DNA of 16,893 nucleotides. Source: CAZAGD01 sp964484485. GTDB taxonomy: Bacteria > Desulfobacterota > SM23-61. Position 1 is the first letter of the stretch; each line of letters starts with the position of its first letter. The stretch spans positions 1 through 16,893 of the forward strand of contig CAZAGD010000112.1 in the NCBI GenBank assembly GCA_964484485.1. The letters are read 5' to 3'. The translations under genes and the position numbers were made by a program. The notes under the pieces were generated by a model. It was not told the DNA's origin and did not search any database. It saw only the letters and a program-made list of their open reading frames with translations. Below are positions 7,250 to 14,160 of this stretch, in pieces.

Positions 7250-7298
7250 ATAATTATCGTAGGCCAGAGCATTTTACATTTTATAAAAGGAGGGGGAT

Positions 7299-8813
7299 AT
7301 GGGGTTAAGAGATTTTACTGTTTATGATGTTATTACGCGCAATGTTCGTCTTTATCCGCAAAAAGAAGCCTGGATTTATGAGAATAGGAGATATTCTTTT
7401 GCTGAATTCGGCAAAGGGGTAGACTGCTTAGCTTATGGATTGAGCAAATTGGGATTAAAAAAGGGAGACAGACTGGGGGTTCTCTCCCAGAATTGCTATG
7501 AGTACGTGCTGCTATACGGAGCAGCGGCTAAGTTAGGAGGGATAATGCTCCCCATTAACTGGCGCCTTACCCCTCCAGAGATAGAATATATTCTTACTGA
7601 TGCCCAGCCTCGTTATTTCTTTTTTGGCAAAGAGTATGGAAGCCTCGCCCAAGAATTTAAAAGAAAACTTCCTTTTATGGAACAGATATTCTGCTTGACA
7701 GGTGCAGAATCGGGAATACCCCCTTTCGTCTCCCTTTTAAAAGAAGAGGGAGAAACTAAAGCGGCCGATGTTTCAGATGATGATCCCTACTTGATCATCC
7801 ATACTGCGGCTGTGGCTGGTAAACCTCGGGGCGCTACTTTGTCCCAAGGAAATATAATTGCTACTAATATGCAGCATATAGCAGTCATGGGCCTGCGGGA
7901 ATACGATGCTTATCTCCACCTCTTGCCCCTTTTCCACATTGCTGATTTAGCTCTATCTTTTTCGGTGATGCATGCCGCCGGGAAAAATGTGATTATGACC
8001 AGATTTGATCCAGAACTCGCTTTACAACTCATCGAAAAGGAAAAAATTACCATCATCGGTGAATTTCCTCCTATGCTGAACATGCTTTTGGAAAAAATGG
8101 AGGGGAAAAATTATGATATTTCTTCTTTAAAGCATGTTTCCGGAATCGATCATCCCGAGAACATAGCTAAACTGAAACAGAAAGCTCCCGCTGAGTTTTG
8201 GATCGGTTTTGGGCAGACCGAGACCTCGGGAATGGTTACAGCCTGTGCTTACTCGGAGAAACCTGGATCAGCCGGGAAAGAAGGCCCCCTGGCCAAAATA
8301 AAATTAGTTGATGACTATGATCGCGAAGTACCGGTAGGCCAACCAGGAGAAATTTGCGTGCGCGGGCCCTTGGTCTTTCTGGGCTATTGGAATTTAGAAG
8401 AAGATAATCGCTATACTTTTCGGGAAGGATGGCATCATACTGGAGACATCGGCCGACTCGATGAACACGGTTACCTTTGGTATGTAAAAAGAAAAGCGGA
8501 AAAGGAACTTATCAAGCCCGGGGGAGAGAACGTATATCCGGCCGAAGTGGAGAAGGTTATTCTGGAGAATCCGCAAGTGCTGGAGGTTTCCGTAATTGGA
8601 GTTCGAGACTTAGAATGGGGAGAAGCTATTAAAGCCGTCTGTGTGTTAAAGCCAGGTAGTACTTTAAGCAAACAAGAATTAATCGATTTTGTAGCCAGTC
8701 GAATTGCCCGTTACAAAAAGCCCAAATATGTAGAATTCGTTTCCACCTTACCCAAGACCGAAGATGGCAGCATTGACCGGGAAAAAGTCAAAGCGCTGTA
8801 TGGCAAAGCCTGA
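7299..8813 (+). CDS. Acyl-CoA synthetase-like AMP-binding protein with altered catalytic motifs
   Basis: A 504-residue member of the ANL adenylate-forming family, whose usual job is ATP-dependent activation of a carboxylic acid to its CoA thioester. Fold motifs are in the normal order: GFGQTE (A5) near 303, HHTGD (A7) near 380, and KPGGENVYPAEVE (A8) near 405-417. Two key sites differ. The P-loop, normally T-S-G-T-T-G-x-P-K-G, reads HTAAVAGKPRG at 168-178. The A10 lysine that contacts the substrate carboxylate is replaced by Ser491 in EDGSIDRE. Activity in the adenylation half-reaction may therefore be weak, or handled differently. AGGAGG lies just before the ATG. Length is normal and no frameshift is visible, so the gene looks maintained. 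The substrate is unknown; the chromosomal dehydrogenase gene suggests an acyl-CoA context. Confidence 0.82.
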   Translation: MGLRDFTVYDVITRNVRLYPQKEAWIYENRRYSFAEFGKGVDCLAYGLSKLGLKKGDRLGVLSQNCYEYVLLYGAAAKLGGIMLPINWRLTPPEIEYILTDAQPRYFFFGKEYGSLAQEFKRKLPFMEQIFCLTGAESGIPPFVSLLKEEGETKAADVSDDDPYLIIHTAAVAGKPRGATLSQGNIIATNMQHIAVMGLREYDAYLHLLPLFHIADLALSFSVMHAAGKNVIMTRFDPELALQLIEKEKITIIGEFPPMLNMLLEKMEGKNYDISSLKHVSGIDHPENIAKLKQKAPAEFWIGFGQTETSGMVTACAYSEKPGSAGKEGPLAKIKLVDDYDREVPVGQPGEICVRGPLVFLGYWNLEEDNRYTFREGWHHTGDIGRLDEHGYLWYVKRKAEKELIKPGGENVYPAEVEKVILENPQVLEVSVIGVRDLEWGEAIKAVCVLKPGSTLSKQELIDFVASRIARYKKPKYVEFVSTLPKTEDGSIDREKVKALYGKA

Positions 8814-8866
8814 AGTATTTTAGCCCATTATTACTAAAAAACCCTTGCCGGCCAGAGATTTTTCCC

Positions 8867-8985
8867 CTGACCGTCGAGCACTTTTGAAATTAATGGCTAA
8901 TGCAGGCGGGAGGGAGAGAGCTTCATTAAAATGAGGCACTTACTCTTTTTAATCTCCATCTCCCCGACCCGCTCTGTCTCATGAA
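8867..8985. repeat. Spacer palindrome family R1, copy 2
   Basis: Starts CTGACCGTCGAGCA and carries GCAGGCGGGAGGGAGAGAGC and TTCATTAAAATGAGGC, which align with copies 1 and 3. The right end (CTCCATCTCCCCGACCCGC) is more diverged but still pyrimidine-rich and complementary to the left G-rich block. It lies 54 bp after the synthetase stop codon. Confidence 0.65.
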
Positions 8986-9115
8986 CCCGTGAAAATTAAA
9001 ACTGGGGGATGGGGAAATTCTTACCGGATTTCAAATTAGGCCCTAAGAAGCATCAAAGGAGATGAAGTAAGCGTCCATGTCTCATTACGCGCAGCAATTA
9101 TATATTTACACTTAT

Positions 9116-9262
9116 CCTCCTCTCCCTTCCCTTTCCCCAGGCGAGACTGTGTCATAATGAATAAAAAGCTTAAATTTGGTGAAGGGAGTAGAGGCCTGCC
9201 TCTGGCCTTTTCTCCCCATTGCGATACAGTCTAATGCGTGGGGAGAGGGTTAGGTTGAGGGG
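9116..9262. repeat. Spacer palindrome family R2, copy 1
   Basis: Two imperfect inverted arms lie at 9116-9159 and 9217-9262. AGACTGTGTCATAAT on the left is matched by ATTGCGATACAGTCT on the right, and a C/T-rich outer part pairs with GTGGGGAGAGGGTTAGG. The loop contains one 11-bp GCCTGCCTCTG unit at 9194-9204. This layout resembles a miniature inverted-repeat element, but no target-site duplication is clear. The remaining spacer, to 9340, shows no gene. Confidence 0.65.
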
Positions 9263-9361
9263 TTAAGAGCAGCAGATGTTATTTATTTAATGCTCCCAAT
9301 AATAAGTTGGATAATCGTTTCGAATTGGCTAATTAATTAAATTTTAAGAGGAGGAAAAACC

Positions 9362-10549
9362 ATGAGCAAATATGCATCCATCTTGGAGAAAGCCCGGGGA
9401 TTACAGGCGACCATTGTCGAGTGGCGGAGATATTTTCATGAACGTCCGGAAATAGCCTTGAAGGAATTGGAAACGGCAAAAAGAATAAAAGAGATATTAG
9501 ACGAATTGGGGTTAGAAACTAAAATGATGGTTAACGGCACGGGTGTTAGGGCCATCTTGAAAGGAGGAAAACCAGGCAAGACTTTTGCTCTGCGAGCAGA
9601 TATAGATGCGCTTCCACTGCAGGAAGAAACCGACGTACCCTATAAATCAAAGCATCCTGGAGTTATGCATGCCTGCGGTCATGATGCTCATGCAGCCATG
9701 CTCTTAGGGGCAGCCAAACTGTTGGTCCAAACAAAAGATACCATCCCGGGAAATATTGTTTTCCTTTTTCAACCGGCTGAAGAGACGGGGGATGGAGCGC
9801 AGCCCATGGTAGAAGAAGGGGCCCTGGAAGGCGTAGATGCTATCTTCGCCATTCATGTCTATTCTTCTTTGCCGGGGGGTATTTTAGGATATAAGGCCGG
9901 TCCTTTGTTGGCTGCTGGTGATTTTTTTGATGTAAAAATAACAGGAAAAGGTGGTCATGGAGGACTACCTCATTTAGCTATTGATCCAATTATTATAGCT
10001 GCCCAGGCGATTTCCACGCTGCAGACCATTGTCAGTCGGGAGGTTGACCCCTTGGAAAGTGCTGTTATTAGCATTTGCAAAATGGAGGCCGGTAAAGGTG
10101 CTTATAACGTCATTCCTGACGCAGTCACTTTTGGAGGGACAATTCGTTCTCATCAGCCAGAAATGCGCGAATATTTACCTAAAAGAATTAAAGAGATTTT
10201 GAATGGGGTGGTTTCCGGCATGCGGGGGAGTTATGAATTTAATTTGCTGAGCAAATTTCCTGCACTCATAAATGATGAAAAAATGACTTCCTTCATTGTG
10301 AGTGTAGCCCGCGAACTTTTGGGGGAAGAAAAGGTAACGCCGATGAAACCGTTGATGGGCTCAGAAGACTTTTCTTATTATCTACAAAAAATTCCCGGTA
10401 CCTTTGTCTTTTTGGGGGTAGGCAATAAAGAAAAAGGGATTGTTTATCCGCAGCACCATCCTAAATTTGAGTTAGATGAAGATGTTCTTCCTTTGGGGAC
10501 TGCTCTCCATATGGCCGTGGCTTTGGAGTATTTGCAAAAAGCATTATGA
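9362..10549 (+). CDS. M20D-family amidohydrolase (N-acyl amino acid hydrolase type)
   Basis: A 395-residue cytoplasmic metallohydrolase of the hippurate/IAA-amino acid hydrolase group, which cleaves the amide bond of N-acylated amino acids with a two-metal centre. The metal ligands are all visible: C105 and H107 in MHACGHDAH, E140/E141 in QPAEETGDG, H165 in AIHVYS, and H365/H366 in the C-terminal QHHPKFELDE. The dimerisation (lid) domain, about 185-300, begins with the GKGGHGGLPH stretch. Length is exactly usual for the family. AGGAGG precedes the ATG by about 10 bp. A DUF5058 membrane protein and its partner follow on the same strand. Such amidohydrolases are, from memory, often encoded beside this membrane pair, so substrate import followed by deacylation is a reasonable inference. 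The acyl group and amino acid are unknown. Confidence 0.9.
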   Translation: MSKYASILEKARGLQATIVEWRRYFHERPEIALKELETAKRIKEILDELGLETKMMVNGTGVRAILKGGKPGKTFALRADIDALPLQEETDVPYKSKHPGVMHACGHDAHAAMLLGAAKLLVQTKDTIPGNIVFLFQPAEETGDGAQPMVEEGALEGVDAIFAIHVYSSLPGGILGYKAGPLLAAGDFFDVKITGKGGHGGLPHLAIDPIIIAAQAISTLQTIVSREVDPLESAVISICKMEAGKGAYNVIPDAVTFGGTIRSHQPEMREYLPKRIKEILNGVVSGMRGSYEFNLLSKFPALINDEKMTSFIVSVARELLGEEKVTPMKPLMGSEDFSYYLQKIPGTFVFLGVGNKEKGIVYPQHHPKFELDEDVLPLGTALHMAVALEYLQKAL

Positions 10550-10571
10550 AATTTCCAAAAATAGTAATCCA

Positions 10572-10898
10572 TCACCCTTGCCTCTCCGCACCGAGGCTGG
10601 GTCACAATTGGGCATGGACTTAAATTGGCCAAGAGGCCGGAGGCAGGCCAGAGGCAGGCACTCATTCGGAATCATGAGGCAGTGATTCTTCCATGGAAAA
10701 AGGCGGGATTATAAGCATAATTAGTTCGCTGAATTTAAGAATCCGCCTTCCCTTTGCGGAATCTCGGCGATTTGTTTTGAACATCTTCTGTTCCCGCCGA
10801 TGCTTCCTCATTCATGCCTGCCTCTGGCCTGCCTCTGGCCTGCCTCTGTCTCTTGCTCACCATGGCGACACAATCTCCATGGGGAGAGGATGGGTGAA
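10572..10898. repeat. Large spacer palindrome (R2-like) between amidohydrolase and DUF5058 genes
   Basis: The 394-bp spacer is built of nested inverted repeats. GGCAGGCCAGAGGCAGGCA at 10642-10660 is the exact reverse complement of 10815-10833 (19 of 19). A further imperfect stem joins about 10700-10715 to 10735-10749 (AAGGCGGGATTATAA against TTAAGAATCCGCCTT). The outer ends, CACCCTTGCCTCTCCGCACC at the left and CATGGGGAGAGGATGGGTG at the right, also pair loosely and resemble the arms of the 9116 element. No gene lies in the spacer. Confidence 0.7.
10816..10848. repeat. Three tandem 11-bp units GCCTGCCTCTG
   Basis: Three perfect copies of GCCTGCCTCTG are placed head to tail. The reverse-complement unit appears again in three imperfect tandem copies at 14438-14470, and single or partial units occur at 9194-9204 and 10642-10660. 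All are outside genes; 11 bp is not a multiple of three. Confidence 0.85.
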
Positions 10899-10927
10899 AG
10901 AGGGATTACCAAAAGTCTCAAAAAAAG

Positions 10928-10936
10928 AAAGGAGGT
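10928..10936 (+). promoter_or_regulatory. Ribosome binding site that fixes the DUF5058 start
   Basis: AAAGGAGGT lies 7 bp before the ATG at 10944. The frame stays open upstream to an ATG at 10800, but those 48 codons are translated from the palindromic repeat and have no hydrophobic or family-like character. 10944 is therefore the start. Confidence 0.85.
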
Positions 10937-10943
10937 AAGGAAG

Positions 10944-11684
10944 ATGGAAGCTGAATGGCTCAAACAGGCAACAGGCTTTGGGATGTGGTTTATTGGCGCG
11001 CTTACGGCCGGGAATGCTCTGCTCTTAACGCTAATTATCTATCGTCATGCCCATAAATATGGGTTGCAAATGGGTTTGAAGGCCGAAGCAATGCGGGAGG
11101 GCTTAAAAGCAGCCTTGATTACTTCCATAGGCCCTTGTATGGGGATTTTTGTCGGCATGACTGTTTTAGTCATTGCCTTGGGAGGAGCGGTGGCATTTAT
11201 CCGCGAATCTGCCGGGGTGGGTTCCATAATGTTTGAATTGATCGCTTCCCGGGCCGGGGCCGAAGCCGCGGGCGTTAAGCTCACTCGGGAGGGAATGAAC
11301 TCTATCGGTTTGGCCACGATTCTTTGGGCTATGGCTACGGGTTCAGTAGCTTGGGTACTCATTGGTGGCGTTTTTACTCGCTATTTACCCAAATTGAAAG
11401 ATTTTATGGGCCAAGGGAATCCGGCTCAAATGGCCATTATTTCGGCGGCAATCATGTTGGCCGCCTTCGGGCGTCTGCTCATCTCCGATAGCATAAAACC
11501 TTTAATCGACAAAGGCTATTGGCCTCCTTTTATCGGTATGCTCGTAGCCTTCTTAGTAGGAATTGGTTGGTTAATCTGGTCTGATAAGCTGAAGAAACCC
11601 ATTATGAAGGAATATTTTATTTTAATTGCCATCATTGTGGGCATGGCTATTTCCCAAATGGTCAGACTAAGCATGGGGAAATAA
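10944..11684 (+). CDS. DUF5058-family integral membrane protein
   Basis: A 246-residue membrane protein with about six predicted transmembrane helices, near 10-32, 52-80, 112-137, 155-173, 186-204 and 217-235. The second segment contains the family-like block SIGPCMGIFVGMTVLVIALGG. The loop after it carries GAEAAGVKLTREGMNSIGL, which matches my memory of DUF5058 proteins. No biochemical function has been established for the family as far as I know. The next gene begins 24 bp downstream and encodes a second polytopic protein, so the two probably assemble in one complex. The M20D amidohydrolase upstream suggests transport of an acylated amino acid, a peptide or a hydrolysis product. The GTG/TTG starts and longer N-termini are rejected because of the strong ribosome binding site. 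Confidence 0.75.
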   Translation: MEAEWLKQATGFGMWFIGALTAGNALLLTLIIYRHAHKYGLQMGLKAEAMREGLKAALITSIGPCMGIFVGMTVLVIALGGAVAFIRESAGVGSIMFELIASRAGAEAAGVKLTREGMNSIGLATILWAMATGSVAWVLIGGVFTRYLPKLKDFMGQGNPAQMAIISAAIMLAAFGRLLISDSIKPLIDKGYWPPFIGMLVAFLVGIGWLIWSDKLKKPIMKEYFILIAIIVGMAISQMVRLSMGK

Positions 11685-11708
11685 ATTTTAAACAAAGGAG
11701 GTGCGCAG

Positions 11709-12431
11709 ATGGAAAAGGGAGAAAAATTTCATGGTATGAGTCCTCTTCCTTTCGCGGAGAAAGAGGCGATCATAAAAAATGAATATGGCCCAAGAGTGCA
11801 CAGGGCCGGATTAATTTTAAGCTTGATTCAAGCAGTCATTATTTTCTTGCCGGCTCTATACCTCCTCGTGGCCTTTGATGTTTGGCCAGGCTGGGGAACT
11901 ATTGGGAAAGCTTTTCTATCCGTGGCGGCCATTGCCGGGCCTTATTGGTTTATTGAACCGGTTTCTTATTTTCTCATCTTAGGAATTGCCGGCACATACA
12001 TTTCTTTTTTGGCCGGAAATATTTCGAATATGCGTCTACCTGTCTCCGCTGTTTCTCAAGAAGTTGCTGGCGTGCGCGAAGGTTCTCCCGAAGGAGAAAT
12101 TATCGGAGCCATTGGCATTGTGGCCTCCCAATGGGCGCTCACTATAGCCACTTTGGCTGCCGCCATAATTGTTACCGTAGTTATCGAACATTTGCCCAAA
12201 AGCGTAACCGGGGCATTCGACTTTCTTTTGCCTTGCCTCTGGGGAGCTATTTTTGGCCAATTTGCTCTGCGCGCCCCGCAGTACGCGGTGGTCACCATAA
12301 TCGTGGGCATTCCTTTAGTCATGTGGTCTGGCTTACCTACTTGGACCCTCATTCCGATCATGGTTTTTGGCCTAGCTATTTTGTCTATCATCTTATTCAA
12401 GAAAGGAATTTGGGTGCCCAAGAAGAGCTGA
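11709..12431 (+). CDS. Membrane partner of the DUF5058 protein
   Basis: A 240-residue protein with about six or seven hydrophobic segments beginning near residue 33, after a soluble N-terminus. The most distinctive stretches are GPYWFIEPVSYFLILGIAGT, then SFLAGNISNMRLP and EVAGVREGSPEGEIIGAIGI, near 79-145. From memory, proteins of this pattern sit directly beside DUF5058 genes and are often labelled only as hypothetical or, on weak grounds, as mechanosensitive channels. The polar GNISNMRLP loop between helices could be a substrate or ion site; this is speculation. AAAGGAGGTG precedes the ATG, and the 24-bp gap to the upstream gene indicates one operon. A hairpin terminator follows about 70 bp after the stop codon. 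Confidence 0.75.
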   Translation: MEKGEKFHGMSPLPFAEKEAIIKNEYGPRVHRAGLILSLIQAVIIFLPALYLLVAFDVWPGWGTIGKAFLSVAAIAGPYWFIEPVSYFLILGIAGTYISFLAGNISNMRLPVSAVSQEVAGVREGSPEGEIIGAIGIVASQWALTIATLAAAIIVTVVIEHLPKSVTGAFDFLLPCLWGAIFGQFALRAPQYAVVTIIVGIPLVMWSGLPTWTLIPIMVFGLAILSIILFKKGIWVPKKS

Positions 12432-12468
12432 AGCCTAAAATTTCGGGAAAATGGTGATTTATTAATGG

Positions 12469-12488
12469 GCGTAAATTAAATTTTACGC
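12469..12488. repeat. Short hairpin GCGTAAA / TTTACGC
   Basis: A perfect 7-bp stem with a 6-nt AT loop, upstream of the terminator hairpin. No T-run follows it on either strand. GGGGACAATAAG begins two bases later at 12490, and the same 12-mer occurs at 1969-1980 after the ATPase gene. Confidence 0.45.
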
Positions 12489-12500
12489 TGGGGACAATAA

Positions 12501-12548
12501 GTCATGGCGAGATAGCCACATCCAGCGGGCTCGCCATGACATTTTTTA
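12501..12548 (+). terminator. Hairpin terminator of the amidohydrolase/DUF5058 cluster
   Basis: GTCATGGCGAG at 12501-12511 pairs perfectly with CTCGCCATGAC at 12530-12540, and six T residues follow at 12542-12547. The 18-nt loop is longer than usual. The hairpin sequence resembles the widespread GTCATTGCGAG-type dispersed repeat, so a repeat may have been put to use as a terminator. It lies between two converging genes but has a T-run only in the plus direction. Confidence 0.65.
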
Positions 12549-12557
12549 GAGGATAAA

Positions 12558-14060
12558 TTATATCTGCGCTTCCATTTGTTGCAGAAGTTCTTTAGCAGCC
12601 GCAATTTGTTTCTCTTTCTTTTTGAGCCAGGCGGTAGATTGCCGCAAGTTTTGGCGGAGGTGGGCAATATTCCTTTCTAAAGCGGACAGGGATGTTCCGC
12701 CGATGGCTTTCCTTTGGGAAATGATAAAATGGGCGTCCTGGAAGTTTTGCCAAAGATCAACGTTAAAGGAGAGATGTTGCCCTTCTTCTTGAAATGCTTT
12801 TTTTAAAGAGGCATAGGTAACTTGCTCTACTCCTTCGGCTTCCGCATACCTAATTGCTTTCTCCAGCAGAGTCTTAGCCAGGCGAAAAGGAATTTTTTCT
12901 TGATGGACTATAGCTTCCAATAAATCTGGAGCAGTGATAAATCCTTTCTTGGTGCGCAAAGAAATTTTTTCTTCCTCCAATTTAAGCGTAGCTAAAATTT
13001 CCTTAAGGATGGCCGGAACATTATGGCATTCGTCAATTAAATCCATAATTAAATATTTGGTCCATTGCGTATCGCGGTTGTAACCGAGAAATTGAGCGCG
13101 TCCTATAGCCAAAAGGCTGATCAGTTTTCCCTGCGCTAAAGCTGATTTGGCCTTGATTATCTCCAAAGGGTCAGGGTTACGTTTTTGGGGCATCATCGAA
13201 CTTCCCGAACAATAAGCTTCGTCAAGCCGGAATAACCCGAATTCTCCGGTGCTAAAAATAATGATCATCTGCGCTAAAGAACTGCAATGGTTCATCAGGG
13301 AATTGATAATAAAAGCCAATTCAGCTTCCATCTCCCAACGGTTTTGGATAGCCTCCAGGGCGTTAGGAGTAGGGGCTTTAAAGCCGAGGAGTTTAGAAGT
13401 TAAGGCGCGATCGATGGGAAACGAGGTACCATAACCAGTCATGGAACCCAAAGGGTTTTCATTGAATCGTTCATACCACTCTTGGCAGCGCGCCAGGTCT
13501 CGCGCAAAGGACTCGGCAAAGGCCAACCAAATTTGCCCTAAACTGGTAACCTGCGCGGGCTGATGATGGGTGTATCCAGGAAAAGGAAGTGTCTTATGCT
13601 TATTGGCCTGGGTAATGAGAAGCTGGAGGAGAAAAAGAATCTCTTTTACAAACCCAATAACCTCATCGCGTAAATAAAGGCGCATATCCAGGGCCACTTG
13701 ATCATTTCGACTCCGGGCAGTATGTAGTTTACCCCCAATTCCTATCCCATATTTTTCTATAAGCCAACTTTCCATATTGCTATGCACGTCTTCTTTGCGC
13801 GGATCAAGAGAGAATTGTCCCTTCTTCCACGCTCTTTCGATTTCTTTGAGGCCGCGGATAAGAACGCGTGTTTCTTGGCGGTTAAGTATGTTTTGCCGAT
13901 TAAGCATAACCACGTGCGCCCTGCTTCCCCAAAGATCGTAAGGAATGAGGCGTTCGTCGGCCGGCGGGACTCCCCGCACATCCCTGCCCGAAGTGAACGC
14001 TTCAGCTAAGGGCGACGGGAGTTTAGAAAATCTTTTGCCCCACAGTTTTTCGGTCTTCAT
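12558..14060 (-). CDS. argH: Divergent argininosuccinate lyase-family protein
   Basis: A 500-residue member of the fumarase/aspartase superfamily. Argininosuccinate lyase splits argininosuccinate into arginine and fumarate. Superfamily motifs are clear: HTARSRNDQ at 113-121, GYTHHQPAQ at 162-170 with catalytic-type H165, and the signature GSSMMPQKRNP at 286-296 with the catalytic serine and K293. Several blocks are unlike typical ArgH. VPPADERLIPYDLWGSRAHVV replaces the usual DxRLxxYDIxGSxAH region, THHQPAQ replaces THLQRAQ, and TGYGTSFPIDR replaces the GAGALAGTTF region. The C-terminus is about 40 residues longer and ends in a charged helix. No other arginine gene is nearby. It may be a true but distant ArgH, or a lyase for another N-substituted amino acid. 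A minus-strand promoter lies 66 bp upstream. Confidence 0.78.
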   Translation of the reverse strand: MKTEKLWGKRFSKLPSPLAEAFTSGRDVRGVPPADERLIPYDLWGSRAHVVMLNRQNILNRQETRVLIRGLKEIERAWKKGQFSLDPRKEDVHSNMESWLIEKYGIGIGGKLHTARSRNDQVALDMRLYLRDEVIGFVKEILFLLQLLITQANKHKTLPFPGYTHHQPAQVTSLGQIWLAFAESFARDLARCQEWYERFNENPLGSMTGYGTSFPIDRALTSKLLGFKAPTPNALEAIQNRWEMEAELAFIINSLMNHCSSLAQMIIIFSTGEFGLFRLDEAYCSGSSMMPQKRNPDPLEIIKAKSALAQGKLISLLAIGRAQFLGYNRDTQWTKYLIMDLIDECHNVPAILKEILATLKLEEEKISLRTKKGFITAPDLLEAIVHQEKIPFRLAKTLLEKAIRYAEAEGVEQVTYASLKKAFQEEGQHLSFNVDLWQNFQDAHFIISQRKAIGGTSLSALERNIAHLRQNLRQSTAWLKKKEKQIAAAKELLQQMEAQI

Positions 14061-14125
14061 AATTTAAACCTTTTCGGAAAGCCCTTTTGTTCCTTCCCAA
14101 GAACAAACTAAAAGAAAGCGTTTAA

Positions 14126-14154
14126 AAAATAACCCAGATAGGCGCCAATGTCAA
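14126..14154 (-). promoter_or_regulatory. Promoter of the argininosuccinate lyase-family gene
   Basis: On the minus strand, TTGACA (14154 to 14149) and TATTTT (14131 to 14126) are 17 bp apart. Transcription would start near 14118 and give a leader of almost 60 nt. The leader holds a perfect 7-bp hairpin, TTTGTTC/GAACAAA (14086-14107), and AAAAGG about 8 bp before the ATG. Confidence 0.55.
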
Positions 14155-14160
14155 TATAAT

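Noticed and set aside
10816..10848. CRISPR array suggested by regular repeats
   Set aside because: The units are 11 bp and directly abutting, with no unique spacers and no cas gene in the window.
10476..10938. Two short plus-strand ORFs across the amidohydrolase end and the repeat spacer (10476-10685, 10693-10938)
   Set aside because: They follow inverted-repeat sequence, lack ribosome binding sites and resemble no protein; the first overlaps the amidohydrolase out of frame.
10800..10943. 48-codon N-terminal extension of the DUF5058 protein
   Set aside because: It is translated from the palindromic spacer and 11-bp repeats, and a strong ribosome binding site lies just before 10944.
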